NCBI GenBank assembly: GCA_963769115.1
Contig: CAVYKN010000020.1
Location: 248,001 to 312,000 of the forward strand
DNA from: DASTFY01 sp963769115
GTDB taxonomy: Bacteria > Actinomycetota > Acidimicrobiia > Acidimicrobiales > Ilumatobacteraceae
Direction: 5' to 3'
DNA: 64,000 nucleotides
Shown: piece by piece, positions 10,250 through 22,392 of the stretch
How the letters are laid out: each line of letters starts with the position of its first letter
Numbering within the stretch: position 1 is the first letter of the stretch
Made by a program: the position numbers and the translations under genes
Notes under the pieces: model-generated
Database searches by the model: none
Told to the model about the DNA's origin: nothing
Seen by the model: only the letters and a program-made list of their open reading frames with translations

Positions 10250-11689
10250 ATGAGCGGGGCACCACAGAACGAAGACCGGGACGTGACGCGCCCAAGTCCC
10301 CCGCGTCGGCCGCGCCCTCGGTGGCGGCGGGTCGCCGTGGCGGGGGTGGCGGGCGCGGTAGCGGCGGTGCTGGTCATGCCGTTCGTGCACACCGGCGGCA
10401 CGGTCGGCCCGGCGCGGGTGGACGTCGTGATCCGCCCGTCGCTCGGCGGCGACACGGTCATCGGGGTCCCGCCCTTCGGCCGGGTGCTGGTCGACAGCCA
10501 CACCGCACCGGCGGAGCTCCGGGCCACGATCGAGGAGCTCGACGTGCCCGCGCTCCAGCGCCTGGCGGCCAAGGACGACATCGAGGCCGAGCTGCGCTCG
10601 TCGGCCGAAGCCGACGTCGCCGGGCTCATCCGATGGGCGGCGATCCGGCTCGTGGTGATCACGGCGCTGGCCGGTGCGCTGGTCGGCTTCCTGCTCGGGC
10701 GGCGGCGGCGGCCGCTGGCCGTTCGCACGACGGCCGCCGCGACCGGCGGGGCGCTGGCCCTCACGATCGGGACTCTGGGCCTGGTGTGGGCCGGCTACCG
10801 GGTCGACTCCTTCGAGGAACCCCGCTACACCGGCGCGCTGGAACGGGCACCGGCCGTGATCGACGCCGTCCAGCGGGAGTTCGGGGACCTGTCGGGCATG
10901 CGGGGCCGACTGAAGGTGCTGGCCAGCCAGATCAGCGAGCTCAGCCAGGTGGCGACTGCTCCTTTGCCGGCGGCCGATCCCTCCGAGGTCCGGCTCCTGC
11001 ACATCAGCGACGTGCACCTGAACCCGCTCGGTCTCGAGGTAGCTCGCGGTCTGGCCGACACGTTCGCAGTGGACGCCGTCATCGACACCGGTGATCTCAC
11101 CTCGTTCGGGATCGACGGCGAGTCCCGCATCGCCGGGCTGATCGAATCCTTCGACGCCCCCTACTACCTCGTTCCCGGGAACCATGACTCGAAGGAGAAC
11201 CGCGCCGCCCTGGCCCGCTATGCGAACCTCACCGTGCTCGACGGTGACGTGGTCGACATCGCCGGTGTCCGGATCCTCGGCGTGGCCGACCCCGGCTACA
11301 CGACCGAGGGCGGGATCAGCCGCGAGGTGGCCGTGGGCCTCCGCAACGAGCACGCGGACGAGGTGGGAGACCTCGTCCGGCGTCGCCGTCCGGACGTGCT
11401 GGCGGTGGCCGGACTGTCGCTGGCCGACGACTCGCTCGGCGCCGTGCCGCTCGTCATCTCCGGCGACATCCACGAGCGCTCGGAGCACGAGGAGGAAGGC
11501 ACCCGCCTCCTCACCGTGGGCTCCACCGGCGCCACCGGGCTGGGGTCGTTCACCATCGAAGAGGACCGTCCGTACGAAGCCCAGATCCTCCACCTGGTCG
11601 ACGGGCGCCTGGTCTCGCTGGACTACGTCACGGTCAAGGGGCAGGACGGCGCCTTCACCGTCGACCGCGTGGTCTACGCCGGCGACTGA
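10250..11689 (+). CDS. Membrane-bound calcineurin-like metallophosphoesterase
   Basis: 479 aa. An Arg/Pro-rich N-terminus precedes a membrane segment (VAVAGVAGAVAAVLVMPF). Next come an extracytoplasmic stretch of about 80 residues and two more membrane segments (residues ~133-150 and ~160-183). The phosphoesterase domain follows, with HISDVHLNP, DTGDLTSFG and PGNHDS near residues 255-315. The usual C-terminal GHxH is replaced by SGDIHERS. ATG 10250 has GGAGG directly adjacent, which is too close; a GTG at 10283 is an alternative start. The substrate is unknown. It is a single transcription unit, divergent from the YdeI-like gene. Confidence 0.8.
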   Translation: MSGAPQNEDRDVTRPSPPRRPRPRWRRVAVAGVAGAVAAVLVMPFVHTGGTVGPARVDVVIRPSLGGDTVIGVPPFGRVLVDSHTAPAELRATIEELDVPALQRLAAKDDIEAELRSSAEADVAGLIRWAAIRLVVITALAGALVGFLLGRRRRPLAVRTTAAATGGALALTIGTLGLVWAGYRVDSFEEPRYTGALERAPAVIDAVQREFGDLSGMRGRLKVLASQISELSQVATAPLPAADPSEVRLLHISDVHLNPLGLEVARGLADTFAVDAVIDTGDLTSFGIDGESRIAGLIESFDAPYYLVPGNHDSKENRAALARYANLTVLDGDVVDIAGVRILGVADPGYTTEGGISREVAVGLRNEHADEVGDLVRRRRPDVLAVAGLSLADDSLGAVPLVISGDIHERSEHEEEGTRLLTVGSTGATGLGSFTIEEDRPYEAQILHLVDGRLVSLDYVTVKGQDGAFTVDRVVYAGD

Positions 11690-11859
11690 ACCGCCGCCGA
11701 CCCGGCGGCGACGAGCGCGGCGCTCGTCCGCTCCAGGCGGGGGAGATCGGCGCCGCGGACCACCGGTCGGGTCCCGCCGCCCTCCACCAACCATCGCCGC
11801 TCTGGCGATGGACGCATAGAAAACTTGATACGAGTTGTAGCAGGATCGACACCGAGCGA

Positions 11860-11865
11860 TAGCCT
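11860..11865 (+). promoter_or_regulatory. -10 element of clpB
   Basis: TAGCCT, 6 nt before ATG 11872. The intervening GGAGGC could act as a ribosome-binding site only if transcription starts upstream; otherwise the mRNA is leaderless. A CTTGATA half-site at 11824 weakly recalls a HAIR half. Confidence 0.4.
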
Positions 11866-11871
11866 GGAGGC

Positions 11872-14379
<2,508 letters not shown>

Positions 14380-14396
14380 CCCGCCGCCGCGCCACC

Positions 14397-14402
14397 TAGG
14401 GT
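14397..14402 (+). promoter_or_regulatory. -10 element of the Dabb gene (leaderless)
   Basis: TAGGGT, 7 nt before ATG 14410, with no ribosome-binding site between. Confidence 0.5.
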
Positions 14403-14409
14403 GCCGCGC

Positions 14410-14703
14410 ATGGTCCGCCACTGCGTGCTGTTCCGGTTCACCGAAGCCACCACTGCTGACGACGTCGAGCGCATCGCCGCCGCCGCGGCCGAGCTCCCCG
14501 GCCAGGTCCCGTCGATCCGCGCCTACACGTTCGGCCCCGACCTGCGCCTGGGTGAGGGCTCGTGGGACTTCGCCATCGTGGGCGACTTCGACGACGCCGA
14601 CGGGTGGGCCGCGTACGACCAGCACCCCGACCACCTGCGGTTCCGCAGCGACGTGATCGGCCCCCACGTCGCCGATCGCGCCGCGGTGCGCATCGACCTG
14701 TAG
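14410..14703 (+). CDS. Stress-responsive alpha-beta barrel (Dabb) domain protein
   Basis: 97 aa small dimeric alpha+beta barrel protein. It starts MVRHCVLFRFTEATTADDVE and ends RAAVRIDL, with the central LRLGEGSWDFAIVGDFDDADGWAAYDQHPDHLRF typical of Dabb proteins. Enzymatic role unknown. An in-frame GTG at 14401 is possible, but the -10 hexamer at 14397 overlaps it, so ATG 14410 is preferred. It follows clpB closely but has its own promoter-like element. Confidence 0.8.
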   Translation: MVRHCVLFRFTEATTADDVERIAAAAAELPGQVPSIRAYTFGPDLRLGEGSWDFAIVGDFDDADGWAAYDQHPDHLRFRSDVIGPHVADRAAVRIDL

Positions 14704-14726
14704 CCACGGGGAGGAGGCCTCGCCGA

Positions 14727-14741
14727 CCGCGCTCAGCGCGG
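14727..14741 (+). terminator. Candidate terminator after Dabb gene
   Basis: CCGCGC-TCA-GCGCGG, a 6-bp GC stem with a 3-nt loop, 24 nt after the stop codon. No U-tract. Weak evidence in such GC-rich DNA. Confidence 0.3.
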
Positions 14742-14804
14742 CCGGTACCGCGGCGCGGGGCCGTCAGCAGGCGTTCAGTCATCGTGGTGATTTCGGAGGC
14801 GACC

Positions 14805-14851
14805 TGGAACGGCCGCCACCGTCCCCGGTTCGCGATGATCCGGCCGTTCCA
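14805..14851 (+). promoter_or_regulatory. Inverted repeat upstream of the LPXTG protein gene
   Basis: TGGAACGGCCG (14805-14815) and CGGCCGTTCCA (14841-14851) form a perfect 11-bp inverted repeat with a 25-nt spacer, 31 nt before the ATG. A further TGGAACGG copy at 14855 lies in direct orientation. This could be a dimeric operator or an mRNA stem hiding the leader. No matching regulator is encoded next to it. Confidence 0.45.
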
Positions 14852-14881
14852 CTCCTGGAACGGGCGCAGGGAGATGAAGCG

Positions 14882-15421
14882 ATGAGGCGGATGACCCGAG
14901 GCGGTCTGGTGGGGGCAGCGACGGCGCTCGCCGCCCTCGGTCTGCTGTCGATGCCGGTGGCCGCGCAGGAGACACCGACGGAAACGACGGCCGAGACGAC
15001 CGCACCGACCGAGACCGAGACGACCGCGGCACCCGAGACGACCGCGGCGCCGGAGACGACGGCGCGACCCCGCAACCAGGAGCCGGACGAGACGGGCAGT
15101 TCCCTGCCCGATGATTCGGTGCCCGAGGACACGGTGCCCGAGCCGACGGCGCCGCCGCAGACCGCGCCGCCGGCGACCGAGAACGTCCCCCAACCCGCCC
15201 CCGAGCCGCAGCCCCAGGCCCAGCCCGAGCCGCCGGCCGTGGTGCTGCCGGCCGGCCCGGTGGCGGCCCCGCAGGCCGCGGTGCGCTCGGACCTGCCCGT
15301 GACGGGTCCGGCGACGGCCGCCGCGGTGGGGGTCGGCGCGCTGGCGCTCCTCGCCGGCGGGCTGGTGCTGCGCCGGTCGCGCCGGCGGGCCGACGAGATC
15401 CTGGTCTCGCACCCGCTCTGA
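14882..15421 (+). CDS. LPXTG-type cell-wall-anchored stalk protein
   Basis: 179 aa. A signal peptide (MRRMTRGGLVGAATALAALGL, cleavage near VAA-QE) is followed by ~115 residues of Thr/Glu/Pro/Ala-rich low-complexity sequence with repeated ETTA units. The C-terminal sorting signal is complete: LPVTG, then a hydrophobic segment (AAAVGVGALALLAGGLVL), then RRSRRRA. Sortase would cleave at T-G and attach the protein to the wall. The repeats probably form an extended, possibly glycosylated stalk with no folded domain. CAGGGAG precedes the ATG. No sortase gene is in this window. Confidence 0.75.
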   Translation: MRRMTRGGLVGAATALAALGLLSMPVAAQETPTETTAETTAPTETETTAAPETTAAPETTARPRNQEPDETGSSLPDDSVPEDTVPEPTAPPQTAPPATENVPQPAPEPQPQAQPEPPAVVLPAGPVAAPQAAVRSDLPVTGPATAAAVGVGALALLAGGLVLRRSRRRADEILVSHPL

Positions 15422-15534
15422 TCGCCGGTCGCTCGATCGGCAGCGTTGCCGCCGCGGGTCGTTCGCCCGCGCCCTGATCCCTGCGACACTGTCGGCGCCG
15501 AGCCGCTGGGAGAGCCGCAGGAGAGGAGCCGCCG

Positions 15535-16812
15535 GTGCCCGCCACCGTGGTCGTGGGGACGCAGTGGGGCGACGAGGGCAAGGGGAAGGTCACCGACCTC
15601 CTGGCCAAGGAGACCGCGATGGTCGTCCGCTACCAGGGCGGTCACAACGCCGGCCACACGATCGTGGTCGACGGTCGCCGGTTCGCCCTCCAGCTGCTGC
15701 CGTCCGGGGTGCTGTACGACCACGTGGTGCCCGTCATCGGCAACGGGGTCGTCGTCGACCCGGGCGTGCTCCTCGCCGAGATCGACTCGCTGACGACCGC
15801 CGGCATCGACTGCAGCCGGCTCAAGGTCAGCGGCAACGCCCACCTGATCCTGCCCTACCACCAGGAGATGGACTTCCTGACCGAGCGGCGGTTGGGCCGC
15901 AACAAGCTCGGGACCACGCGCCGCGGCATCGGTCCCAGCTACGCCGACAAGTCGCTGCGCGTGGGCCTGCGAGTGCAGGATCTCCTCGACCCGAAGATCT
16001 TCCGCCAGAAGCTGGAGCAGGTCCTCAAGGAGAAGAACGCCGTCCTCACCCGCGTCTTCAACCGCCTCCCGCTCGACGCCGACGAGATCGCCGACCGCTA
16101 CCTCGGCGAGCTGGCCCCGAGGGTGGCGCCGTTCATCGACGACACCGTCAGCCTCGTCCACGAGGCCCTGGAGGCCGGGCAGCACGTCCTCCTCGAGGGC
16201 GCGCAGGCCACGTTCCTCGACCTGGACCACGGCACGTACCCCTTCGTCACGTCGTCCAGCCCGACGGCGGGCGGCGCCTGCACCGGATCCGGCGTCGGTC
16301 CCCGCCACATCACGAGGGTCATCGGCATCGCCAAGGCCTATTGCACGCGGGTGGGCGCCGGGCCGTTCCCGACGGAGCTGTTCGACGGCGTCGGTGACCT
16401 CCTGGTGGAGCGGGGCCACGAGTTCGGCACCAACACCGGCCGGCGCCGGCGCACGGGCTGGTTCGACGCCGTCATGCTGCGCCAGGCGGTGCGGGTGAAC
16501 TCGCTGTCCGAGGTGGCCATCACCAAGCTCGACGTCCTCGACACGCTCGACGTCGTGAAGATCTGCGTCGGCTACCAGCACGGCGGCGGGCAGCTCCGCT
16601 CGATGCCGTACCACCAGAGCGTGCTGCACGACGTGACCCCCTTGTACGAGGAGCTCCCCGGTTGGCAGACCGACCTGTCGGACCACCACGAGGTCGCCGA
16701 CCTGCCCGGCAAGGCGCGCGACTACCTGGCCGCGCTGGAGCGGGAGATCGGTGTCCCGGTGAGCTATGTCGGTACCGGTCCCGGGCGGGACCAGTACGTG
16801 CAACTGCACTGA
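15535..16812 (+). CDS. purA: Adenylosuccinate synthetase
   Basis: 425 aa. GTP-dependent ligation of aspartate to IMP, the first step from IMP to AMP. The P-loop-like TQWGDEGKGKVTDLLA is at residues 8-24, with GHNAGHT, GTTRRGIGPSY, EGAQATFLDLDHGTYP and the TGRRRRTGWFD IMP-binding segment further on. The GTG start has AGGAGAGGAG about 8 nt upstream, and a GACACT -10-like hexamer lies near 15485. purD follows after 3 nt, so the two form an operon. Confidence 0.97.
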   Translation: MPATVVVGTQWGDEGKGKVTDLLAKETAMVVRYQGGHNAGHTIVVDGRRFALQLLPSGVLYDHVVPVIGNGVVVDPGVLLAEIDSLTTAGIDCSRLKVSGNAHLILPYHQEMDFLTERRLGRNKLGTTRRGIGPSYADKSLRVGLRVQDLLDPKIFRQKLEQVLKEKNAVLTRVFNRLPLDADEIADRYLGELAPRVAPFIDDTVSLVHEALEAGQHVLLEGAQATFLDLDHGTYPFVTSSSPTAGGACTGSGVGPRHITRVIGIAKAYCTRVGAGPFPTELFDGVGDLLVERGHEFGTNTGRRRRTGWFDAVMLRQAVRVNSLSEVAITKLDVLDTLDVVKICVGYQHGGGQLRSMPYHQSVLHDVTPLYEELPGWQTDLSDHHEVADLPGKARDYLAALEREIGVPVSYVGTGPGRDQYVQLH

Positions 16813-16815
16813 TCC

Positions 16816-18036
<1,221 letters not shown>

Positions 18037-18049
18037 TCCACCGCTGGTG

Positions 18050-18493
18050 TCACACCGGATGGTCGGCCGGGCTGGTGTCGGCTGACAGGAGGCGGTCGAC
18101 CAGGTCCTTCGTGCCGCCGTCGAGGTCGTCACGGCGGATGGCCATGCCACCGATGACGTCGGCCCCCGTGGCGCGGACGATGTCACTGAGCTTGTCGAGC
18201 GCCTTGCGCGGCTCCAGCGCGAAGGTGATGAAGGTCACCGCCCGCTTGCCCGCCATCGCCGGCAGCTTGTCCTTGATCCGCCCGCCCCGTCCCGGCCGCT
18301 GACCGAAGAAGAACATCCCGTCCGTCCACGACCCGACGACGACGAGGTCCGCGGCGCTGAGCGCCTGCAGGTCGATGGCCGTGATCGGGCAGATCGTGCT
18401 GTCGATGCCCCGGCCGGCCAGCTCCCGGCCGATGAGCTCAGCGGCCCGCTTCGTGTTCCCGGTGAGGCTCTCGTAGATGACAACGGCGGCCAC
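18050..18493 (-). CDS. Flavodoxin-family protein
   Basis: 147 aa. FMN-binding flavodoxin fold: YESLTGNTKRAAELIG carries the phosphate-binding T-G-N-T-K loop, and VVGSWTDGMFFFGQRP and GKRAVTFITFALEPR match the aromatic loops around the isoalloxazine ring. A low-potential electron carrier is likely; the partner is unknown. It sits 48 nt downstream of the fused E1 gene on the same strand and may belong to that operon. Confidence 0.8.
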   Translation of the reverse strand: MAAVVIYESLTGNTKRAAELIGRELAGRGIDSTICPITAIDLQALSAADLVVVGSWTDGMFFFGQRPGRGGRIKDKLPAMAGKRAVTFITFALEPRKALDKLSDIVRATGADVIGGMAIRRDDLDGGTKDLVDRLLSADTSPADHPV

Positions 18494-18541
18494 GGCCGAC
18501 GTTCTACTACCCGGCGGACCCGGCGACGAGTGCCCGCGCCC

Positions 18542-20785
18542 CTAGCTTGCCGGCCCGGCGGCAAGCGCTCGGGCGGCGGCCTCGATCTCGTCCTCGGACA
18601 GCAGCACGAGCTCGGCGGCGTCGCCGAGCGGGATGATCGAGTCCTTGCTGGCCACGCGGGCCATGCGTCCCGCGAACCGCGCGTCGACCAGCGCCGTGAG
18701 CACCCCCTCGCTGATGCCACCGGTCCGGCGGGTCTCGTCGACGACGAGCACGCGTCCCGTGGCCTCGGCCTCCCGGAGGACGTCCTCTACGGGTAGCGGC
18801 GCCAGCCAGCGCAGGTCGACCACGCGGGCTTCGATCCCCTCGCCGGCCAGCCGCCGCGCCACCCGCAGGCTCATGTACAACCCGTTGCCGCTGGTGACGA
18901 TCGTGAGGTCCCGACCCTCGCCGTGGACCCGGGCCGCGCCGAGCGGAGCGTGCACGTCGTCCCACTCGGACGGCGCCGCGTACGGCGCGGCCCACGCGCC
19001 GTCCCCGGGCTCGTGCAGGTCCGTCGTGTGGTACAGCGCGATGGGCTCGAGGAACACGCACACGCTGCCGTCGATGGCGGCCGCGGCGACGCAGGTCCGC
19101 AGCATGGCGGCGGCATCGTCCGGCCGGGCCGGCGAGGCGATCACGAGCCCGGGGATGTCCCGCAGCACGCCGATGGCGTCGTCGTTGTGGAAGTGACCGC
19201 CGAAGCCCTTCTGGTAGCCGTAGCCGGCGATGCGGACCACGAGTGGGTTGCGGTACTGGCCCTGGGAGAAGAACTGGAGGGTGGCGGCCTCGCCCCGGAG
19301 CTGGTCCTCGGCGTTGTGCAGGTAGGCGAGGTACTGGATCTCGGGCACCGGCAGCAGGCCGGTCACGCCGGCACCGAGCGCCATCCCGAGGATCGACTGC
19401 TCGTCCAGCACGGTGTCGAACACGCGGGCGGCGCCGGCCCGCTTCAGGAGCCCCCGGGTGACGCCGTACACGCCGCCCTTGGCCGCCACGTCCTCGCCGA
19501 ACACGATGAGCTCGGGGTAGCGGGCCAGCAGGTCGAGCAGCGTGCGGTTGATCGACTGGGCCAGCGTCAGCGGGCCTTCGTCCTCGGGCAGGCCGCCGTC
19601 GAAGAGGGCGCGGCGGCGCTCGGTGGGTGCCGCCGTCACGGCCTCGGCCCTGACCTTGTCCGGGTGCCGGGGCGCGAGCGGCGCCATGACCGCGTCCGCG
19701 CTGGCCAGCTGGGGACGCGTGGCGAACTCCTCGGCCAGGTCCCGCACCTCGGCGCGGATCCGCTCGTAGTGGTGGACGAGGGCCGTGGGGGTCGCCACGC
19801 CGGACTCGCAGACCAGCGCAGCCGTGCCCAGGATGGGGTCGCGGGTGTAGTCGTCGCGGATCTCGGCCGGGCTGCGGTACGCGGCCTCCACGTCCGTGCC
19901 CGCGTGGGCCATGAAGCGGACGGTGCGCAGGTGGAGGAAGGCCGGCGCCCGCTCGGAGCGCACCCAGTCCGCCGCGTCCGACGCGGCGTCGTACGTGGCG
20001 ACCGGATCCATGCCGTCGGCCGCGAACCAGCGCAGGTGCGGCCGGCGCCCGTAGGCGGCCTCGATCCACCCGGGCGGCGTACGCACGCTGATGCCGAGGC
20101 CGTTGTCCTCGCACACGAACAGCAGCGGCAGGGGCAGGTGCTGGTGAGCGATGCGGCACGCCGTGTTGATGGCGCCCGTGGCCGTGGAGTGGTTGGCGGA
20201 GGCGTCGCCGAAGCTGCACACCGCGATGGCGTCCGCCGGCCAGGCCGACGGCACGCCGAGGCGCTGGGCGCGGTCGATGCTGAAGGCCACCCCGAGGGCG
20301 CGGGGCAGGTGGGACGCGATCGTCGAGGTCTGCGGGATGATCGCCAGGTCGTGGTGGCCGAAGACCTTGTGGCGCCCGCCGGCCATCGGCTCGTCGGTGG
20401 CCGCCACGAGCCCGAGCAGCACGTCCCGCCGGGGATCGTGCCCCGGCACCTGCATGGCCCGGCGCACGTAGAACCCGCCCGACCGGTAGTGGAGGAGCGC
20501 CGGGTCCGACGGGCGGAGCGCGGCGGCCACGGTGGCGTTGGCCTCGTGACCGGAGGAGCCGATGGTGTAGTAGCCCTGGCCCCGACCGCGCAGCCAGCGG
20601 GCGACGAGGTCGAGGTGGCGGCTGGTGACCTGGGCCTCGAACAGGGCCATCAGGTCCGTCCCGGTGAGGCCCGAGCCCGGGCGCACGGGCCGGTCGGGGT
20701 CGCGCGCCGGAGCGGCGGGGAGGGCGGCCAGCGCGCCGAGCAGATGCTGATCGAGCGGCAGCCGCTCGTCGGTGGTGGGGCTCAC
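18542..20785 (-). CDS. Fused 2-oxoacid dehydrogenase E1 (alpha + beta)
   Basis: 747 aa. The alpha and beta subunits of a branched-chain-type TPP-dependent E1 are fused in one chain. The alpha half has SSGHEANATVAAALRPSDP, HYRSGGF and the TPP motif FGDASANHSTATGAIN...CEDNGLGIS. The beta half starts near residue 400 (LTLAQSINRTLLDLLARYPE) with FGEDVAAKGGVYGVTRGL, DEQSILGMALGAG and EIQYLAYLHNAEDQL. It decarboxylates a 2-oxoacid and acylates a lipoyl E2; no E2 or E3 lies nearby. The GTG start is 7 nt after the ALDH7 stop, so they form an operon. The context suggests 2-oxoadipate or a branched-chain oxoacid; this is inference. Confidence 0.88.
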   Translation of the reverse strand: MSPTTDERLPLDQHLLGALAALPAAPARDPDRPVRPGSGLTGTDLMALFEAQVTSRHLDLVARWLRGRGQGYYTIGSSGHEANATVAAALRPSDPALLHYRSGGFYVRRAMQVPGHDPRRDVLLGLVAATDEPMAGGRHKVFGHHDLAIIPQTSTIASHLPRALGVAFSIDRAQRLGVPSAWPADAIAVCSFGDASANHSTATGAINTACRIAHQHLPLPLLFVCEDNGLGISVRTPPGWIEAAYGRRPHLRWFAADGMDPVATYDAASDAADWVRSERAPAFLHLRTVRFMAHAGTDVEAAYRSPAEIRDDYTRDPILGTAALVCESGVATPTALVHHYERIRAEVRDLAEEFATRPQLASADAVMAPLAPRHPDKVRAEAVTAAPTERRRALFDGGLPEDEGPLTLAQSINRTLLDLLARYPELIVFGEDVAAKGGVYGVTRGLLKRAGAARVFDTVLDEQSILGMALGAGVTGLLPVPEIQYLAYLHNAEDQLRGEAATLQFFSQGQYRNPLVVRIAGYGYQKGFGGHFHNDDAIGVLRDIPGLVIASPARPDDAAAMLRTCVAAAAIDGSVCVFLEPIALYHTTDLHEPGDGAWAAPYAAPSEWDDVHAPLGAARVHGEGRDLTIVTSGNGLYMSLRVARRLAGEGIEARVVDLRWLAPLPVEDVLREAEATGRVLVVDETRRTGGISEGVLTALVDARFAGRMARVASKDSIIPLGDAAELVLLSEDEIEAAARALAAGPAS

Positions 20786-20792
20786 CCGGCGA

Positions 20793-22298
20793 TCACCCGT
20801 CGACGTCGAAGCGCACGCCCTGGGCCAACGGCAACTCACGCGAGTAGTTGACGGTGACCGTGGTGCGGCGCATGTACGCCTTCCACGAGTCCGACCCGGC
20901 CTCGCGGCCGCCGCCGGTGGCCTTCTCGCCGCCGAAGGCGCCCCCGATCTCGGCCCCGCTCGGACCGACGTTGACGTTGGCGATGCCGCAGTCGCTCCCG
21001 GCGGCGGAGACGAACTGCTCGGCTTCACGCACGTCGGTCGTGAAGATGCTCGACGACAGGCCCTGCGGCACGCCGTTCTGGATGGCGATGGCCTGGTCCA
21101 ACTCGTCGTAGGGCATGACGTAGAGGATGGGCGCGAACGTCTCCTCCTGCACGATCGACGTCTGCTTCGGCATCTCCACGAGCGCCGGCTCGACGTAGTA
21201 CGCGTCCGGCCAGCGATCGGCGAGGGCCCGGCCACCGCCGTGGACGGTCCCGCCCTGCTGGCGGGCCGCGTCGAGCGCGGCCTCCATGTGGCCGAACGCC
21301 GCGCCGTCGATGAGGGGGCCCATGAGCGTGCCCTCCTCGAGCGGGTCGCCGATGGGGACGCTGGCGTAGGCCTTGGCGAGCGACTCGACCAGCTCGTCGT
21401 GCACGGCACGATGGGCGATGAGGCGGCGCAGCGACGTGCAGCGCTGCCCCGCAGTGCCGACGGCGGAGAACACGACGGCCCGCCGGGCCAGGTCGAGGTC
21501 GGCCGAGGGCGCCACGATCATGGCGTTGTTGCCGCCGAGCTCCAGCAGGCTGCGACCGAAGCGGGCCGCCACGCGGGGCCCGACCTCCCTGCCCATCCTC
21601 GTGCTGCCGGTGGCGCTGACCAGCGGGAGCCGGACGTCGTCCGTGAGCACCCGGGCCAGGTTGTGGTCGCCGGTCACCACTTGAGCCAGGCCGTGCAGCG
21701 CGGGCTCGTCCTCCACGAGCTGGCGGAGGAGCGCGGTGCAGGCCACGGCCGTGAGCGGCGTCTTCTCCGACGGCTTCCACAGGACGGGGTTGCCGCACAC
21801 CAGGCTGATGGCCGTGTTCCAGGACCAGACCGCCACCGGGAAGTTGAACGCGGTGATGACGGCGATCGGGCCGATCGGGTGCCACAGCTCCATCAGCCGG
21901 TGCCCCGGCCGTTCGGACGCGATCGTCTTGCCGTAGAGCTGGCGGGAGAGACCGACTGCGAAGTCGCAGATGTCGATCATCTCCTGGACCTCGCCCCGCC
22001 CCTCGCTCAGGATCTTGCCGGCCTCGAGGCTGACGAGCGTCCCCAGCGCCTCCTTGTGGGTGCGCAGGGCCTCGCCGTACCGGCGCACGAGGTCGCCCCG
22101 TTGCGGCGCGGGCACGTCCCGCCAGTGCTCGAACGTGCGGAGCGCCAGGCCGATCGAGTCGTCGAGGACGATGGGGTCGGTATCCATCACGGAGCCGATG
22201 ACGCTGCCGTCGATCGGGGTCTGCACGTCACGGCCGTCGCCGTCGGTCAGGTCGGGGTCGAGACCCATCTGCGAGAAGAGCTCGGCTGCTCGGATCAT
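20793..22298 (-). CDS. amaB: ALDH7-type aminoadipate-semialdehyde dehydrogenase
   Basis: 501 aa NAD-dependent aldehyde dehydrogenase of the antiquitin/AmaB (ALDH7) group. This group oxidises alpha-aminoadipate semialdehyde (piperideine-6-carboxylate) in lysine breakdown. Diagnostic blocks: GNPVLWKPSEKTPLTAVAC, LLELGGNNAMIVAPSADLDLA (catalytic Glu), VGTAGQRCTSLRRL (catalytic Cys) and NVNVGPSGAEIGGAFGGEK. Of three in-frame ATGs, 22298 has GGGAGA at 9 nt and is preferred. The pairing with a 2-oxoacid dehydrogenase E1 fits lysine to 2-aminoadipate to 2-oxoadipate to glutaryl-CoA. Substrate assignment rests on motif resemblance. Confidence 0.85.
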   Translation of the reverse strand: MIRAAELFSQMGLDPDLTDGDGRDVQTPIDGSVIGSVMDTDPIVLDDSIGLALRTFEHWRDVPAPQRGDLVRRYGEALRTHKEALGTLVSLEAGKILSEGRGEVQEMIDICDFAVGLSRQLYGKTIASERPGHRLMELWHPIGPIAVITAFNFPVAVWSWNTAISLVCGNPVLWKPSEKTPLTAVACTALLRQLVEDEPALHGLAQVVTGDHNLARVLTDDVRLPLVSATGSTRMGREVGPRVAARFGRSLLELGGNNAMIVAPSADLDLARRAVVFSAVGTAGQRCTSLRRLIAHRAVHDELVESLAKAYASVPIGDPLEEGTLMGPLIDGAAFGHMEAALDAARQQGGTVHGGGRALADRWPDAYYVEPALVEMPKQTSIVQEETFAPILYVMPYDELDQAIAIQNGVPQGLSSSIFTTDVREAEQFVSAAGSDCGIANVNVGPSGAEIGGAFGGEKATGGGREAGSDSWKAYMRRTTVTVNYSRELPLAQGVRFDVDG

Positions 22299-22392
22299 GT
22301 GTTCCATTCTCCCAGGATCCGGCACGCCTGCCGTCCCGGGCCAGCGTGGTGCCAGCTCTTCGTGGGATGGCGGCCGTGGGATGATCCGTGCC

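Noticed and set aside
11824..11844. HAIR operator upstream of clpB
   Set aside because: Only the left half (CTTGATA) resembles the consensus; the right half at the required spacing matches 3 of 7 bases.
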